A stretch of DNA of 64,000 bases from Salinisphaeraceae bacterium (GCA_002683405.1 NYTH01000022.1:1-64000), one strand, 5' to 3'; numbered from the stretch's first letter, positions 19,150-27,579 are shown. The notes: generated by a model from the letters alone, not told the origin. Translations and numbers: made by a program.

Positions 19150-21624
19150 GTGAAGATCAAACACGCTATTGCGGGAGGCCTGCTTGCGGCCACCCTTCCC
19201 GCCGCACAGGCCGGCCTGATCGGTACCGGCGTACTGTCGGGCAGCCAGAGCGGTGAAGGCGGCCTGCTCGGGCTGGACGTCATCAACGCGGACAACTTTC
19301 TCGGGCTGCAGCTCAATAATCAGCCGCTACTGGGACAGGCTGCCCGACCCGGGCTGATCGGCCTCATCAACCTCTCCAGCCTGCCGCTACCCGCTGACCG
19401 CGGCTTGCCGGCGCTGGAACTGCCGCCACTCGCCGGCCTGGCGCTGCTCAACGCCGGCAATTCGGCCAACGGGCAATTAATCGGGCTGGCCGCGCTCAGC
19501 GGCGCCAACAGCGGCAATGGCGAGCTGCTTGGCGTGGCTGTCGCCAACGAGGGCCAGTCGGGCAACGGCGGGTTGATCGGCCTGTCGCTGCTGTCAGGCA
19601 ACGACAGCGGCAACAGCGGTTTCGCCGCTGCGAGTCTGCTGTCGGGCAACAACAGCGGCAACATCGTGAGCGGCAACGGGCTGCTGAATTTCGCGGACGG
19701 ATTTGACGGCACGGGTGGCCTCACTGGCCTGTTCGGCCAGACGGACGCCCTGAATGGCCTGAACCTGACGGACCTGGCTGCCACGCCGATTGCAGGGCTG
19801 CTCAGTGTTCGGGTCGTCAATCGGCCGGCGAGCCGCACCGGCCTGGTGGACATCGGGCTGCTCAATACCGATTTCCTGGCTTCTCTTGGACTGAACGGCG
19901 CTCCCGTCATTCAGCTGCCGCCGGGCAACCCGGCGCTGCACGATCTGCTGGCCGCGCTGCGGCTGGCGCTGCGTGACGGCGCGGGCTCACTGACCGACGT
20001 GACCGACGGCAACGGCGACGCACTGGGCGATGCTGCCGGGGCCAGTCCGCTCGGCGAGCTGCCGGTGGGCGACCTGGCGGAAGCGGGTCTGGCGTCCGAC
20101 GGCGACAGCGGCCTGCGCCTGATCGCGCTGCGTTTGATTGATGCCGCCGGCACGGGCAACGGCGACAACGTGGCCGCTTCGATTCTGGGCGGTGGCAACA
20201 ACGCCAATGCCGACGTTGCCGGGGCTTCAGTGCTGGGCGGCGACAGTTCGGCCAATGGCGGCACGCTCGGTGTGAGTCTGCTGGACGGTAACAACAGCGG
20301 CAATGGCGGTCTGATCGGCCTGGCCGTGTTGTCCGGCGACAACAGCGGCAGCGGCGGCCTGCTCGGCGCCAGCGTCCTGTCGGGCGAAAACACCGGCAAC
20401 GGTGGCCTGCTTGGTCTGGCGCTGCTGGGCGGAGACGGCTCGGGCAACACCGCGGGCGACGGGCTGGGCGCGGTTCAGGTCCTGAGCGGTGCCAACAGCG
20501 GCAACGGCGGTCTGATACCGGTATCCATCGGCGGCGGCGACAATTCCGGCAATCCGGGTACCGGCGGCCTCGATGGCCTGGCCGGCCTGCTGCTGCTCAT
20601 CCCCGCCGACGGCGGTACGGCACCCGCGCTGGACGGTCAGCTGGTCGGGCTGGGCCTGCTCAACGGCGGACTTGACCGCGAAACGGGCAGCCTGGTGGAC
20701 GCCGGCATCATCGAAAACAATCATCTGCTCACCCTCGATCTGGCGGGCCAGCAGGGGCTGCAGATCGATCTGCTCGGCCCGGAACTCACCGCACTGGCTG
20801 CCGGCCTGCGTGATGCGCTGGCGCAGACCGGTCTAGGTGAGCTGCCGATCGTGCTGCCGATTCCGGACGCAGCCGATCCGGTGGCGGCCGTCAATGATCC
20901 GGTCAGCGGCATTACGGACGTCGCCCTGCTTTCCACCGCCCAGGGCGCGTCCGGCGATGTGGCCGGCGCGAGCGTCCTCAGCGGCAGTGGCGACGGCGCG
21001 GCCAGCTCGACCGCCGGCAGCGCTTCAAGCGGCCCCGGCGATACCTCGCTCGCAGGAACAGGAATAGACGGTAGCGGCGGCGGTGATTCCGCCTCGAGCC
21101 GGGTACCCGTCAACACCCTGCCCGACAACAGCGAGACCGGCGATACGCTGGCCGGTGGCGAGTCGCAGGGGCCGAACACGGTCGGCGACGAGTCCGCAGC
21201 AGGCAATGGACAAGCCGAGGGCGGCGACAACGTCGTAGCCGATCGCGATGCCAACGATCCGTCTCTGCCTGGCGACGAGACTATCGCAGGCGCGGCAGAC
21301 AGCAGCGAACCTGCCGACCAGGGTAGCGGCGCACTGGACAGCAATTCCGACCTGCTCGCGATCGCGCCGCTGCCGGGGCTGGAGACCGCGGGTGGGTCGT
21401 CGGGCACCAGCGCCGGGGCAAATAACGCCAGCGACATCGACGGCGCGGGCGCTGATGGCCGCGGCGAGTCGCTGCGTCCCGCCGGACAGGAGGACGGCCC
21501 CGCCGGCGCTGAGCGTCAGTGCGTTTCCGACGTGGCCGAAGACGAGATCGAGGCCGGAGACTCCGACGCGCGTCAATGCAACAACGAGGAAGTCGACTCG
21601 CTGGCCTTCAATCGCTTCGAGTAA
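19150..21624 (+). CDS. Large exported Gly/Asn/Ser repeat protein with duplicated module
   Basis: Protein of 824 residues starting with GTG behind GAGG. Residues 1-21 are a signal peptide (HAIAGGLLAATLPAAQA). Two blocks (about 104-180 and 334-467) are made of near-perfect 16-residue units of the type NSGNGGLIGLAVLSGD. Each is followed by a related module of about 50 residues: TGLVDIGLLNTDFLASLGLNG near 232-280 and GSLVDAGIIENNHLLTLDLAG near 513-563. So the whole arrangement is duplicated. Residues 594-817 are low-complexity Gly/Ser/Asp/Asn-rich and acidic, with two Cys near the end. No membrane anchor or sorting motif is seen. The regular units suggest a beta-solenoid. Family not recognised. 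Confidence 0.8.
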   Translation: MKIKHAIAGGLLAATLPAAQAGLIGTGVLSGSQSGEGGLLGLDVINADNFLGLQLNNQPLLGQAARPGLIGLINLSSLPLPADRGLPALELPPLAGLALLNAGNSANGQLIGLAALSGANSGNGELLGVAVANEGQSGNGGLIGLSLLSGNDSGNSGFAAASLLSGNNSGNIVSGNGLLNFADGFDGTGGLTGLFGQTDALNGLNLTDLAATPIAGLLSVRVVNRPASRTGLVDIGLLNTDFLASLGLNGAPVIQLPPGNPALHDLLAALRLALRDGAGSLTDVTDGNGDALGDAAGASPLGELPVGDLAEAGLASDGDSGLRLIALRLIDAAGTGNGDNVAASILGGGNNANADVAGASVLGGDSSANGGTLGVSLLDGNNSGNGGLIGLAVLSGDNSGSGGLLGASVLSGENTGNGGLLGLALLGGDGSGNTAGDGLGAVQVLSGANSGNGGLIPVSIGGGDNSGNPGTGGLDGLAGLLLLIPADGGTAPALDGQLVGLGLLNGGLDRETGSLVDAGIIENNHLLTLDLAGQQGLQIDLLGPELTALAAGLRDALAQTGLGELPIVLPIPDAADPVAAVNDPVSGITDVALLSTAQGASGDVAGASVLSGSGDGAASSTAGSASSGPGDTSLAGTGIDGSGGGDSASSRVPVNTLPDNSETGDTLAGGESQGPNTVGDESAAGNGQAEGGDNVVADRDANDPSLPGDETIAGAADSSEPADQGSGALDSNSDLLAIAPLPGLETAGGSSGTSAGANNASDIDGAGADGRGESLRPAGQEDGPAGAERQCVSDVAEDEIEAGDSDARQCNNEEVDSLAFNRFE

Positions 21625-21649
21625 TTGCCGAGATTTAGCTCTGCTGTTT

Positions 21650-21674
21650 GGGCCGGCACTGCCGGCCCTTTTTT
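21650..21674 (+). terminator. Intrinsic terminator
   Basis: GGGCCGGC (21650-21657), loop ACT, GCCGGCCC (21661-21668), then six T. It lies 25 bases after the repeat-protein stop and shields the convergent gene at 21697. Confidence 0.9.
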
Positions 21675-21696
21675 ATGCCGGCGGCAAAACGCAACG

Positions 21697-22131
21697 CTAT
21701 TTCCAGCCGATCGTGTCGTATCCCTTGTCGCGCAGGCAGCGATCCACGAAATTGCGGTAGACCGGATGCGGTCGGTCGGGCTGAAACAGGCCGCTGAAGA
21801 AACCGTAGGTGGCGCCCTGGGCCGCCCCTACCGCCGCGCCGCGGCCGGTATTGCCCAGCACGGCGCCGACCGCCGCGCCGCTGGCGCCGCCCACGACACC
21901 GCCGCGAACGGTGCGGCCCGCCAGATCGCCACCATCGTCATAGTCCAGCCCCTGCGATTCGGCCAGCGCCTCGCATTGCTGCAGGTCGCGCTGCTGCTGC
22001 GCCGGCGTTCGGGTGCTGGTGGTGGCGTTCGGATAGAAGTGCGGCTTCTGATGGGCACAGCCGGCCAGCCCCAGCAGCAGTGCCGCGGCCGGCACCGCGC
22101 TCAGATGCGTCCACAGCCGCTGCTCAGCCAT
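21697..22131 (-). CDS. Glycine-zipper lipoprotein
   Basis: Protein of 144 residues. The ATG at 22131 begins a lipoprotein signal peptide with lipobox LAGC (AVPAAALLLGLAGC). The middle holds a glycine-zipper pair: GGVVGGASGAAVGAVLG and GRGAAVGAAQGATYG, a pattern of outer-membrane-associated lipoproteins of the SlyB/PcP type. Cys in LQQCEAL and DRCLRDKGYD may form a disulfide. The start overlaps the stop of the upstream tandem GST-N gene by 8 bases, so the two are probably co-translated. Confidence 0.8.
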   Translation of the reverse strand: MAEQRLWTHLSAVPAAALLLGLAGCAHQKPHFYPNATTSTRTPAQQQRDLQQCEALAESQGLDYDDGGDLAGRTVRGGVVGGASGAAVGAVLGNTGRGAAVGAAQGATYGFFSGLFQPDRPHPVYRNFVDRCLRDKGYDTIGWK

Positions 22132-22873
22132 AGGTCTGGCGCAGGTACGCCATGATTTCGCTGGATTCATACATCTCCACGCCCATGTTGGGATCGATCA
22201 GGAAAGGCACCTGCAGGCGACCCGTCCGGGCGTGCATGCCCTGGCGGTTGCGGCCGCTGACCGGTTCTTCGGGAAAGAATTTGCGCCGCACCCAGGGTGG
22301 GCCCATGTCCTGCATCTTCGCCTTACCCATGTTTCGCAACAGGTAGGGGATCTCCAGCTCGCAAAGCAGCTCCCGCACCGGCCGCGAGTAGGGGCTGGAC
22401 TCGAAGCTGTAGAGCTCCAGAGGCTGCGCCGGCGCGGCGCCGGGATGTGCCGTGCGCATGCCCCTGCTGCCGCGTGCGGCCGAGGCCAGAAACGAGCCGA
22501 GCTGAGCCGGCACGCCGCCCAGCAGGGGCGGCCGCGCGGGCCGCGGGCCGTAGGTGGCGTGGAGGTAGCGAATGATGTCGGCCGACTCGTACAGGCTCTC
22601 GCCCGTGTTGGGATCCATCAGATAGGGGAACTGGAGCTTGCCACCCAGACAGGCCAGCCGCGGCCGGAACCGCTGCCCGCCCTTCGGACAGGGATAGATG
22701 AGCACATCCAGATTCAGTTCGGTGAGCGTTTCGCGCACCAGCCGGCAGAACGGACAGCCCTCGAATTCGAACAGCTCAAGCGGTTTGGCGGGCAGTTGTG
22801 CCGGCTCGCCGGCCATCGTGCCGCGCCAGCCTCTGGCCGTGCTCGCGGCCAGTGAAGACAGCAGGTTGAGCAT
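22124..22873 (-). CDS. Tandem glutathione S-transferase N-terminal (thioredoxin-fold) protein
   Basis: Protein of 249 residues built from two GST-N/glutaredoxin-like domains, about residues 32-109 and 151-249. Both have the pattern LEL(F/Y)xFExxPx, then (F/V)P(Y/F)L(M/I)DPN, then (L/M)YES(A/S)(D/E)I with RYL or AYL. The first has a CPFC centre at residues 40-43. In the second, both Cys are replaced (SPYS at 160-163). The cis-Pro before the strand is kept in both domains. There is no GST C-terminal helical domain. The role could be thiol redox or binding of a partner; no substrate can be named. Confidence 0.82.
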   Translation of the reverse strand: MLNLLSSLAASTARGWRGTMAGEPAQLPAKPLELFEFEGCPFCRLVRETLTELNLDVLIYPCPKGGQRFRPRLACLGGKLQFPYLMDPNTGESLYESADIIRYLHATYGPRPARPPLLGGVPAQLGSFLASAARGSRGMRTAHPGAAPAQPLELYSFESSPYSRPVRELLCELEIPYLLRNMGKAKMQDMGPPWVRRKFFPEEPVSGRNRQGMHARTGRLQVPFLIDPNMGVEMYESSEIMAYLRQTYG

Positions 22874-22951
22874 GAGCAGGAACCGGATGGGTGGGTTTGC
22901 CGCATTGTACCGCGAACACGTTGAGCGCCCGGCTTGCTATATTCGCCGCCC

Positions 22952-23905
22952 ATGAAAACGAACCATGCACTTCGAGTCGGAATCTGCGCGCTGTATCTGG
23001 TCGGCAGCAGCGCGCTGGCAGCCATGACCGTCGAGATCGGACCAACGAACGTGGGTGCGGCGCGGACCGCTGATGCCCGGCAGGCACCGGGCTGGTCACT
23101 GCGGTCCGCCACGGGCCAGACGGTCGATTTCCCGCAGGACGCCGACGGCCAGCCTACCGTGCTGCTGTTCTGGCCCTCCTGGTGCCCGTACAGCCGGGCG
23201 TTGCAGCCCTACGTGCAGTCGATCTGGGAAGACTATCGCGACGCGGGCGTGAACGTCTGGACCATCAATATCAAGGAGCGTGGCGATCCTGTCCAAACCA
23301 TGGAGGAGCGCGGACTGAGCTTTCCGCTCCTGCTTGAAGGCGATGGGCTCATGTCCGCTTACGGTATCGTGCGAACGCCCTGGCTGGTCGTCATCGATGG
23401 GGCGAATCGTATTGTGTACACCCGGCCTGCCCGGCCGCCCTCGCCCGTTCATGTAGCCAAACAGGTCCGCGCCACGCTGAACGAGCTGCTGGGCGATGAC
23501 GCCGTGGCTCTGCCGACCGAATATCCCAAGCCCTACGATATTCACCTGCGCAGCCGCGAGACCCGGTCCACGCCGCTGACCGGCGACCCGGCGCCGGGCG
23601 AGGACTGGAACGGCTGGGCCCGCCGGTATCTGGATGCCTTCGAGGCTGGTCCGCCGCCGGCGGATATTCCGCCCATCCGCTTTGGCGAGGACGCGCCCGG
23701 CCTGCTGGAACAATCCCGGCAGCGCTGGCGGGCCCGGTTCGGCGCCGAAACCGTGGAACAGTATCGTCAGTTCCGGGCGTACCGCCAGGGACGGCGCTGG
23801 GTCACCGCTTCGGTGGAAAGCGCCGGCCCGCAGGGCCAGGGGCTGGTACTCGTGTTCGATGCCGACAGCGGCCAGGTGCTGCACATCGCACACGCAGACC
23901 GTTGA
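22952..23905 (+). CDS. TlpA-like periplasmic thioredoxin-fold protein with CPYS centre
   Basis: Protein of 317 residues. The ATG at 22952 begins a signal peptide (HALRVGICALYLVGSSALAA). A TlpA/AhpC-like fold follows: VLLFWPSWCPYS at residues 70-81, the strand NVWTINIKERGD and the cis-Pro segment RTPWLVVIDG. The second Cys of the CxxC centre is Ser (C78, S81), so normal disulfide exchange within the motif is not possible. The last 140 residues form an extra domain with a Trp-rich start (DWNGWARRYLDAF) and no known family. The stop is 1 base before the GTG start of queA. Confidence 0.78.
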   Translation: MKTNHALRVGICALYLVGSSALAAMTVEIGPTNVGAARTADARQAPGWSLRSATGQTVDFPQDADGQPTVLLFWPSWCPYSRALQPYVQSIWEDYRDAGVNVWTINIKERGDPVQTMEERGLSFPLLLEGDGLMSAYGIVRTPWLVVIDGANRIVYTRPARPPSPVHVAKQVRATLNELLGDDAVALPTEYPKPYDIHLRSRETRSTPLTGDPAPGEDWNGWARRYLDAFEAGPPPADIPPIRFGEDAPGLLEQSRQRWRARFGAETVEQYRQFRAYRQGRRWVTASVESAGPQGQGLVLVFDADSGQVLHIAHADR

Positions 23906-23906
23906 C

Positions 23907-24926
23907 GTGCGGCTCGAGGATTTCGACTACCCCCTGCCGCCCGAGGCGATCGCCCAGCAGCCACTGCCGGTGCGCAGCGACAGCCGGATGCTGCACCTGG
24001 ATCGCGCAGGCGAACGCCTGGACGACCGGCGTGTGCGCGCCCTGCCCGCCTGTCTTGCGCCGGGCGATCTGCTCGTGCTCAACGACACGCGCGTGCTGGC
24101 GGCCCGGCTGTTCGGGCGCAAGAATACCGGCGGCGCGGTAGAGATATTTCTCGAACGTATCCTGGATTCGCGCCGCCTGAGCGCGAAGCTACGGGCGAGC
24201 AGGACACCGCGGGCGGGCGGCCGACTGTATGTAGGCGAGTTCGCCCTGCAGGTCGAGAGCCGCAACGACGAGCTGTTCATCCTGCACTGCGACCGTGACA
24301 TCAGCGACCTGCTCGACGCGCATGGCCACGTGCCCCTGCCCCCTTACATCCAGCGCCCCGACGCCGAGACCGACGTCGAGCGGTATCAGACAGTCTGGGC
24401 GCGGCACGCAGGCGCGGTGGCGGCGCCGACCGCCGGTCTGCATTTCGACCAGCCGCTTCTGGACGCGCTGCGACAGCGGGGCGTGGCAACCGCGCAGGTC
24501 ACACTGCACGTGGGGTCGGGCACCTATCAGCGCGTGAGGCAATCGGATATCGAGCAGCACCGTCTGCATCACGAGCGGCTGATCGTCGGTGATTCACTGT
24601 GCCGGGCCATCAACGAGACCCGCCAGCGCGGGGGCCGCGTGGTGGCGGTCGGCACCACGGTGGTTCGCTCCCTGGAGACCGCCGCGCGGCACGCCGCAAC
24701 GGGCGAAATCGAGCCCTATGCCGGCGAGACGGATCTGTTCATCCGGCCGGGCTTCGACTTCCGGGTCGTGGACGCCATGGTGACCAACTTCCACGAGCCG
24801 CAATCGACCCTGCTCATGCTGGTCAGCGCCTTTGCCGGGCGCCAGCGCGTGCTCGACGCCTATGCCCACGCGCTGCGGCAGGGCTATCGCTTTCTCAGCT
24901 ATGGCGACGCCATGCTGCTGACCTGA
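23907..24926 (+). CDS. queA: S-adenosylmethionine:tRNA ribosyltransferase-isomerase
   Basis: Enzyme of queuosine synthesis that adds the epoxycyclopentane-diol precursor to 7-deazaguanine in tRNA. The frame is open from 23634, but the GTG at 23907, directly behind the previous stop, gives the normal start (RLEDFDYPLPPEAIAQQPL). 339 residues, the usual length. Conserved blocks are GDLLVLNDTRVLAARLFGRK, GHVPLPPYIQRPDAETDVER, GAVAAPTAGLHFDQPLLDAL, VTLHVGSGTYQ, VVAVGTTVVRSLE and VTNFHEPQSTLLMLVSAFAG, with the end YRFLSYGDAMLLT. No tgt gene follows. The abutting start suggests translational coupling to the TlpA-like gene. Confidence 0.96.
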   Translation: MRLEDFDYPLPPEAIAQQPLPVRSDSRMLHLDRAGERLDDRRVRALPACLAPGDLLVLNDTRVLAARLFGRKNTGGAVEIFLERILDSRRLSAKLRASRTPRAGGRLYVGEFALQVESRNDELFILHCDRDISDLLDAHGHVPLPPYIQRPDAETDVERYQTVWARHAGAVAAPTAGLHFDQPLLDALRQRGVATAQVTLHVGSGTYQRVRQSDIEQHRLHHERLIVGDSLCRAINETRQRGGRVVAVGTTVVRSLETAARHAATGEIEPYAGETDLFIRPGFDFRVVDAMVTNFHEPQSTLLMLVSAFAGRQRVLDAYAHALRQGYRFLSYGDAMLLT

Positions 24927-24945
24927 CGCGCCTGTTCGGCCATCG

Positions 24946-25740
24946 TCAAAGCGCGTGCGCAACGCCGATGCGGCGCACCACGCTCTCGATGATGCTGTAG
25001 CCGCCAAAGGCCAGCAGCCCGACCGACACCACACCCAGCATCCAGCGGCCGGCGTACTGGTCCTGGAGCCAATTGAGCGCGCCTTCCATGCCGCGCGCGG
25101 CCTCTGGCTCGACATAAATGCCGGCGTAGAGCAGAAAGCCGCCCACGATCAGGAATATGAGACCCCGGGATATCAGGCCGAAACGGCTCACCGGGTCGAT
25201 CCAGCGCATCATCGCAGCGCTGGCCTCGAACCACTTGCGAAATCCGCCGGTCGCGCCCTTGTAGATATGCGCCACGCCGGCAATAAGCACCGCCACACCC
25301 AGCCCCATGATCAGCCAGTCGCCCTGCGGCAGGCTCATTATCGACTGCACCTGATCGCGTACCGGCCGGCCCTCGCCGGAGCCGATGCGGAAGGCGATTT
25401 CCACGCAGGCCCAGGCCAGGCCGGCATGTACCAGGGCGCTGACAATCAGCCCCAGCCGCACGCTGCTGCCGCGCAGACTCCAGCCGTGCCGGTCTACATC
25501 CAGCAGGGACTGCACGCTGCGCCACACGGCATAGCCGATCAGCCCGGCCGCCAGCGCCACGAGCACCGGCACGCCAAACTGCTGCTCGAAGATGGTTTGC
25601 AGCGCTTCCCGCACGTCGGCTGCGTCATCCACGTCCACGGCCGCGTTCCAGGACAGCAGACCGACCACCAGATACACGAATCCACGCGCGGCGTAGCCCA
25701 TGCGCGCAAGTACGGTAATGGTGCGATCGACAGCATGCAT
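24946..25740 (-). CDS. DUF1206 family membrane protein
   Basis: Integral membrane protein of 264 residues with three related parts of two membrane segments each, the pattern of DUF1206. The repeat begins as ARMGYAARGFVYLVVGLLSW, RLGLIVSALVHAGLAWACVE and SRFGLISRGLIFLIVGGFLL. Other segments are VLVALAAGLIGYAVW, WLIMGLGVAVLIAGVAHIYKG and WMLGVVSVGLLAFGGYS. The function of the family is unknown. It is divergent from the PAP2 gene with 47 bases between starts, and convergent with queA. Confidence 0.88.
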   Translation of the reverse strand: MHAVDRTITVLARMGYAARGFVYLVVGLLSWNAAVDVDDAADVREALQTIFEQQFGVPVLVALAAGLIGYAVWRSVQSLLDVDRHGWSLRGSSVRLGLIVSALVHAGLAWACVEIAFRIGSGEGRPVRDQVQSIMSLPQGDWLIMGLGVAVLIAGVAHIYKGATGGFRKWFEASAAMMRWIDPVSRFGLISRGLIFLIVGGFLLYAGIYVEPEAARGMEGALNWLQDQYAGRWMLGVVSVGLLAFGGYSIIESVVRRIGVAHAL

Positions 25741-25787
25741 GGCGCGAATCGTATACTGTCCGGCGATTTTCGGTAGGACGTAGTTTT

Positions 25788-26654
25788 ATGGAGAGTCTGG
25801 GATTCTGGCCGGTCATGCTGTCGCTGATCGGTCTTGTGGTCGGTCTGCGCGTGCTGGCTGGCTGGCTGTGGCGGGCGCTTGGCTACAGTCCGCAGGTGGT
25901 CGGCTGGCTGGGCCGCGTCCCGGGCCCCTCCAGACTCTGGGCCGCCGTCCGCGCAGGGTTTCCGCGCCTGTCGGACTGGATCGTCCGCCGGGTTGAACCC
26001 CACCGCTTTCCCGGCCTGCCGCTGACGCTCATGCTGCTGCTCTCCATCTATCTGCTGATGCTCGGCGGCGGATTGCTGGAGGATCTGTTCGAGGACGAGG
26101 AACTCACCGCGCTGGACGAAGACTTCAACAGCGCGCTTGCCCTGATCCGCGACCCGCGGGTGCTGCTCGTGTTCGGCTGGATCACCGGCCTTGGCGGCAC
26201 CGAGACGCTGGTGGCGATTTCGCTGGTCACCATCGGTTTTCTCTGGGCCCACGGCCGGACCATGTTCATTCCCGGCCTGCTGCTGAGCATCGCTGGCTCG
26301 CAGTGCGTGACCTGGGCCGGCAAGTTCCTGATTGCCCGCGAGCGGCCCGAATTTCTCACCTTTGCGGAAGCCTATTCGCCCTCCTTTCCCAGCGCCCATG
26401 CCACCGGCGCCATGGCCGTATACGGCTTCATCGCCTACGCGATCGGCCGCGATCTGTCGCGTATGGATCGGCGCTTCGAGCTGTGGTTCTGGTCCAGCAC
26501 GCTGATCCTGCTGGTCGCGGCCAGCCGGATGATTCTCAGCGTGCACTACGCGAGCGACGTGGCGGCCGGTCTGCTGGTGGGCGGCTTCTGGCTGATCGCG
26601 GGCTTTGCGCTTACCGAGTATCTCCGGCACCGCGATCGGGCGCCGGCCGGCTGA
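25788..26654 (+). CDS. PAP2-superfamily membrane phosphatase
   Basis: Protein of 288 residues with about six membrane segments. All three PAP2 motifs are present: KFLIARERP (K-x6-RP), PSAHATG (the P-S-x-H motif) and SRMILSVHYASDVAAG (SR-x5-H-x3-D). Such enzymes remove phosphate from lipid phosphates such as phosphatidic acid or undecaprenyl pyrophosphate; the substrate here is not known. An extra N-terminal membrane segment and amphipathic region precede the domain. Confidence 0.9.
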   Translation: MESLGFWPVMLSLIGLVVGLRVLAGWLWRALGYSPQVVGWLGRVPGPSRLWAAVRAGFPRLSDWIVRRVEPHRFPGLPLTLMLLLSIYLLMLGGGLLEDLFEDEELTALDEDFNSALALIRDPRVLLVFGWITGLGGTETLVAISLVTIGFLWAHGRTMFIPGLLLSIAGSQCVTWAGKFLIARERPEFLTFAEAYSPSFPSAHATGAMAVYGFIAYAIGRDLSRMDRRFELWFWSSTLILLVAASRMILSVHYASDVAAGLLVGGFWLIAGFALTEYLRHRDRAPAG

Positions 26655-26703
26655 TGGTCGCAAAACCGCTGGCTGGACCGCGGACCCTGCCGATCCGCAG
26701 CTG

Positions 26704-27102
26704 ATGCGCCGGCATCCGATCATCCTGTTCGACGGCGTCTGCGCGCTGTGCGTGGGCAGCGTGCAGTTCGTGATACGGCGCGACCCCGACGCGCGGTGCC
26801 GCTTTGCCTCGCTGCAATCCGTTGAAGGTCAGCGCCTGGCGCGTCAGCACGGCGCGGATCCGGACGCCCTGGACAGCGTGCTGCTGATCGAGCACGGCCA
26901 ACTTTACCGGCAGTCGACAGCGGCGCTGCGTATTGCGCGCCATCTGCGCTGGCCCTGGCCCCTGCTGCAGGCATTGCGTGTGATTCCGCCGATGCTGCGC
27001 GATCCGGTCTATCGACTCATCGGCCGGTACCGCTACCGTCTGTTCGGCCGCCGCAGCCGCTGCTGGGTCCCCGACGACGCGCTGCGCGACCGGTTCCTCT
27101 AG
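26704..27102 (+). CDS. Thiol-disulfide oxidoreductase, DCC family (DUF393)
   Basis: Protein of 132 residues. The DCC signature is complete: ILFDGVCALCVGSVQFV, with Asp and the CxxC-type pair in DGVCALC. The conserved downstream parts FASLQSVEGQRLARQHG and DSVLLIEHGQLYRQSTAALRIAR follow, and the end is YRYRLFGRR. The ATG at 26704 gives the normal family start, MRRHPIILFDG. It follows the PAP2 gene by 49 bases and is likely co-transcribed. The biochemical role of the family is poorly known. Confidence 0.9.
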   Translation: MRRHPIILFDGVCALCVGSVQFVIRRDPDARCRFASLQSVEGQRLARQHGADPDALDSVLLIEHGQLYRQSTAALRIARHLRWPWPLLQALRVIPPMLRDPVYRLIGRYRYRLFGRRSRCWVPDDALRDRFL

Positions 27103-27579
27103 CTTCGCTTGGAACGCACGCCCGCCGGTTGCGCCATCGCTACCGCTGTCATTTCCTAGCGCCGGGCGGTTCGAACTCGCCGGTGGCTCGGGCCACCCGC
27201 GAAGCCGGGAACCGCAGGAACGCCAGCCGGCACGGGTGATAGTACTGACGGATGAGGACAGGCGGTAGCTGGTCGAGCCGACACTGCGGTACAGTGGTGC
27301 AGACACTGCCCGACCGGGACGTGGCTCTTTAATTCGGGGATCACGGTCGGCGGCTAGGGGGTGCCGAGATCGACTATTCGCGATAGCTAGAAGAAGCGGT
27401 GGCCACGGGACGCACCACCACCCCGCGGCCACCTACCGCTACCGGAGACTTGAGAGATATCGCAGTAGCGGCAGCGAGAGTCTGACCGAACGGTTAATAC
27501 CGTACCCTACCCGATCGGGTGGTATTGAATCCTGATTCAACTATTGACGCAGCGGCGACAGATAACCGGTAAGACGCTG
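27103..27579. other. 477-base gap without a gene, rich in short hairpins
   Basis: No convincing gene on either strand. Perfect inverted repeats are frequent: GGTGGC-TCGG-GCCACC at 27182-27197; CACTG/CAGTG at 27282-27296; TCGGC/GCCGA at 27347-27367; CTAT/ATAG at 27374-27386; GGTGGCC/GGCCACC at 27398-27433; CCGCTAC/GTAGCGG at 27436-27471; ACGGT-TAAT-ACCGT at 27490-27503; the palindrome ACCCGATCGGGT at 27509-27520; and TTGAATC-CT-GATTCAA at 27525-27540. No tRNA, tmRNA, SRP, 6S or RNase P signature was found. It could be an unrecognised structured RNA or a decayed region. Confidence 0.4.

Noticed and set aside
27160-27200. Possible tRNA T-arm (GGTTCGAACTC)
   Set aside because: TTCGAA is simply palindromic here. 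No acceptor, D-arm or anticodon arm can be placed around it in either direction.
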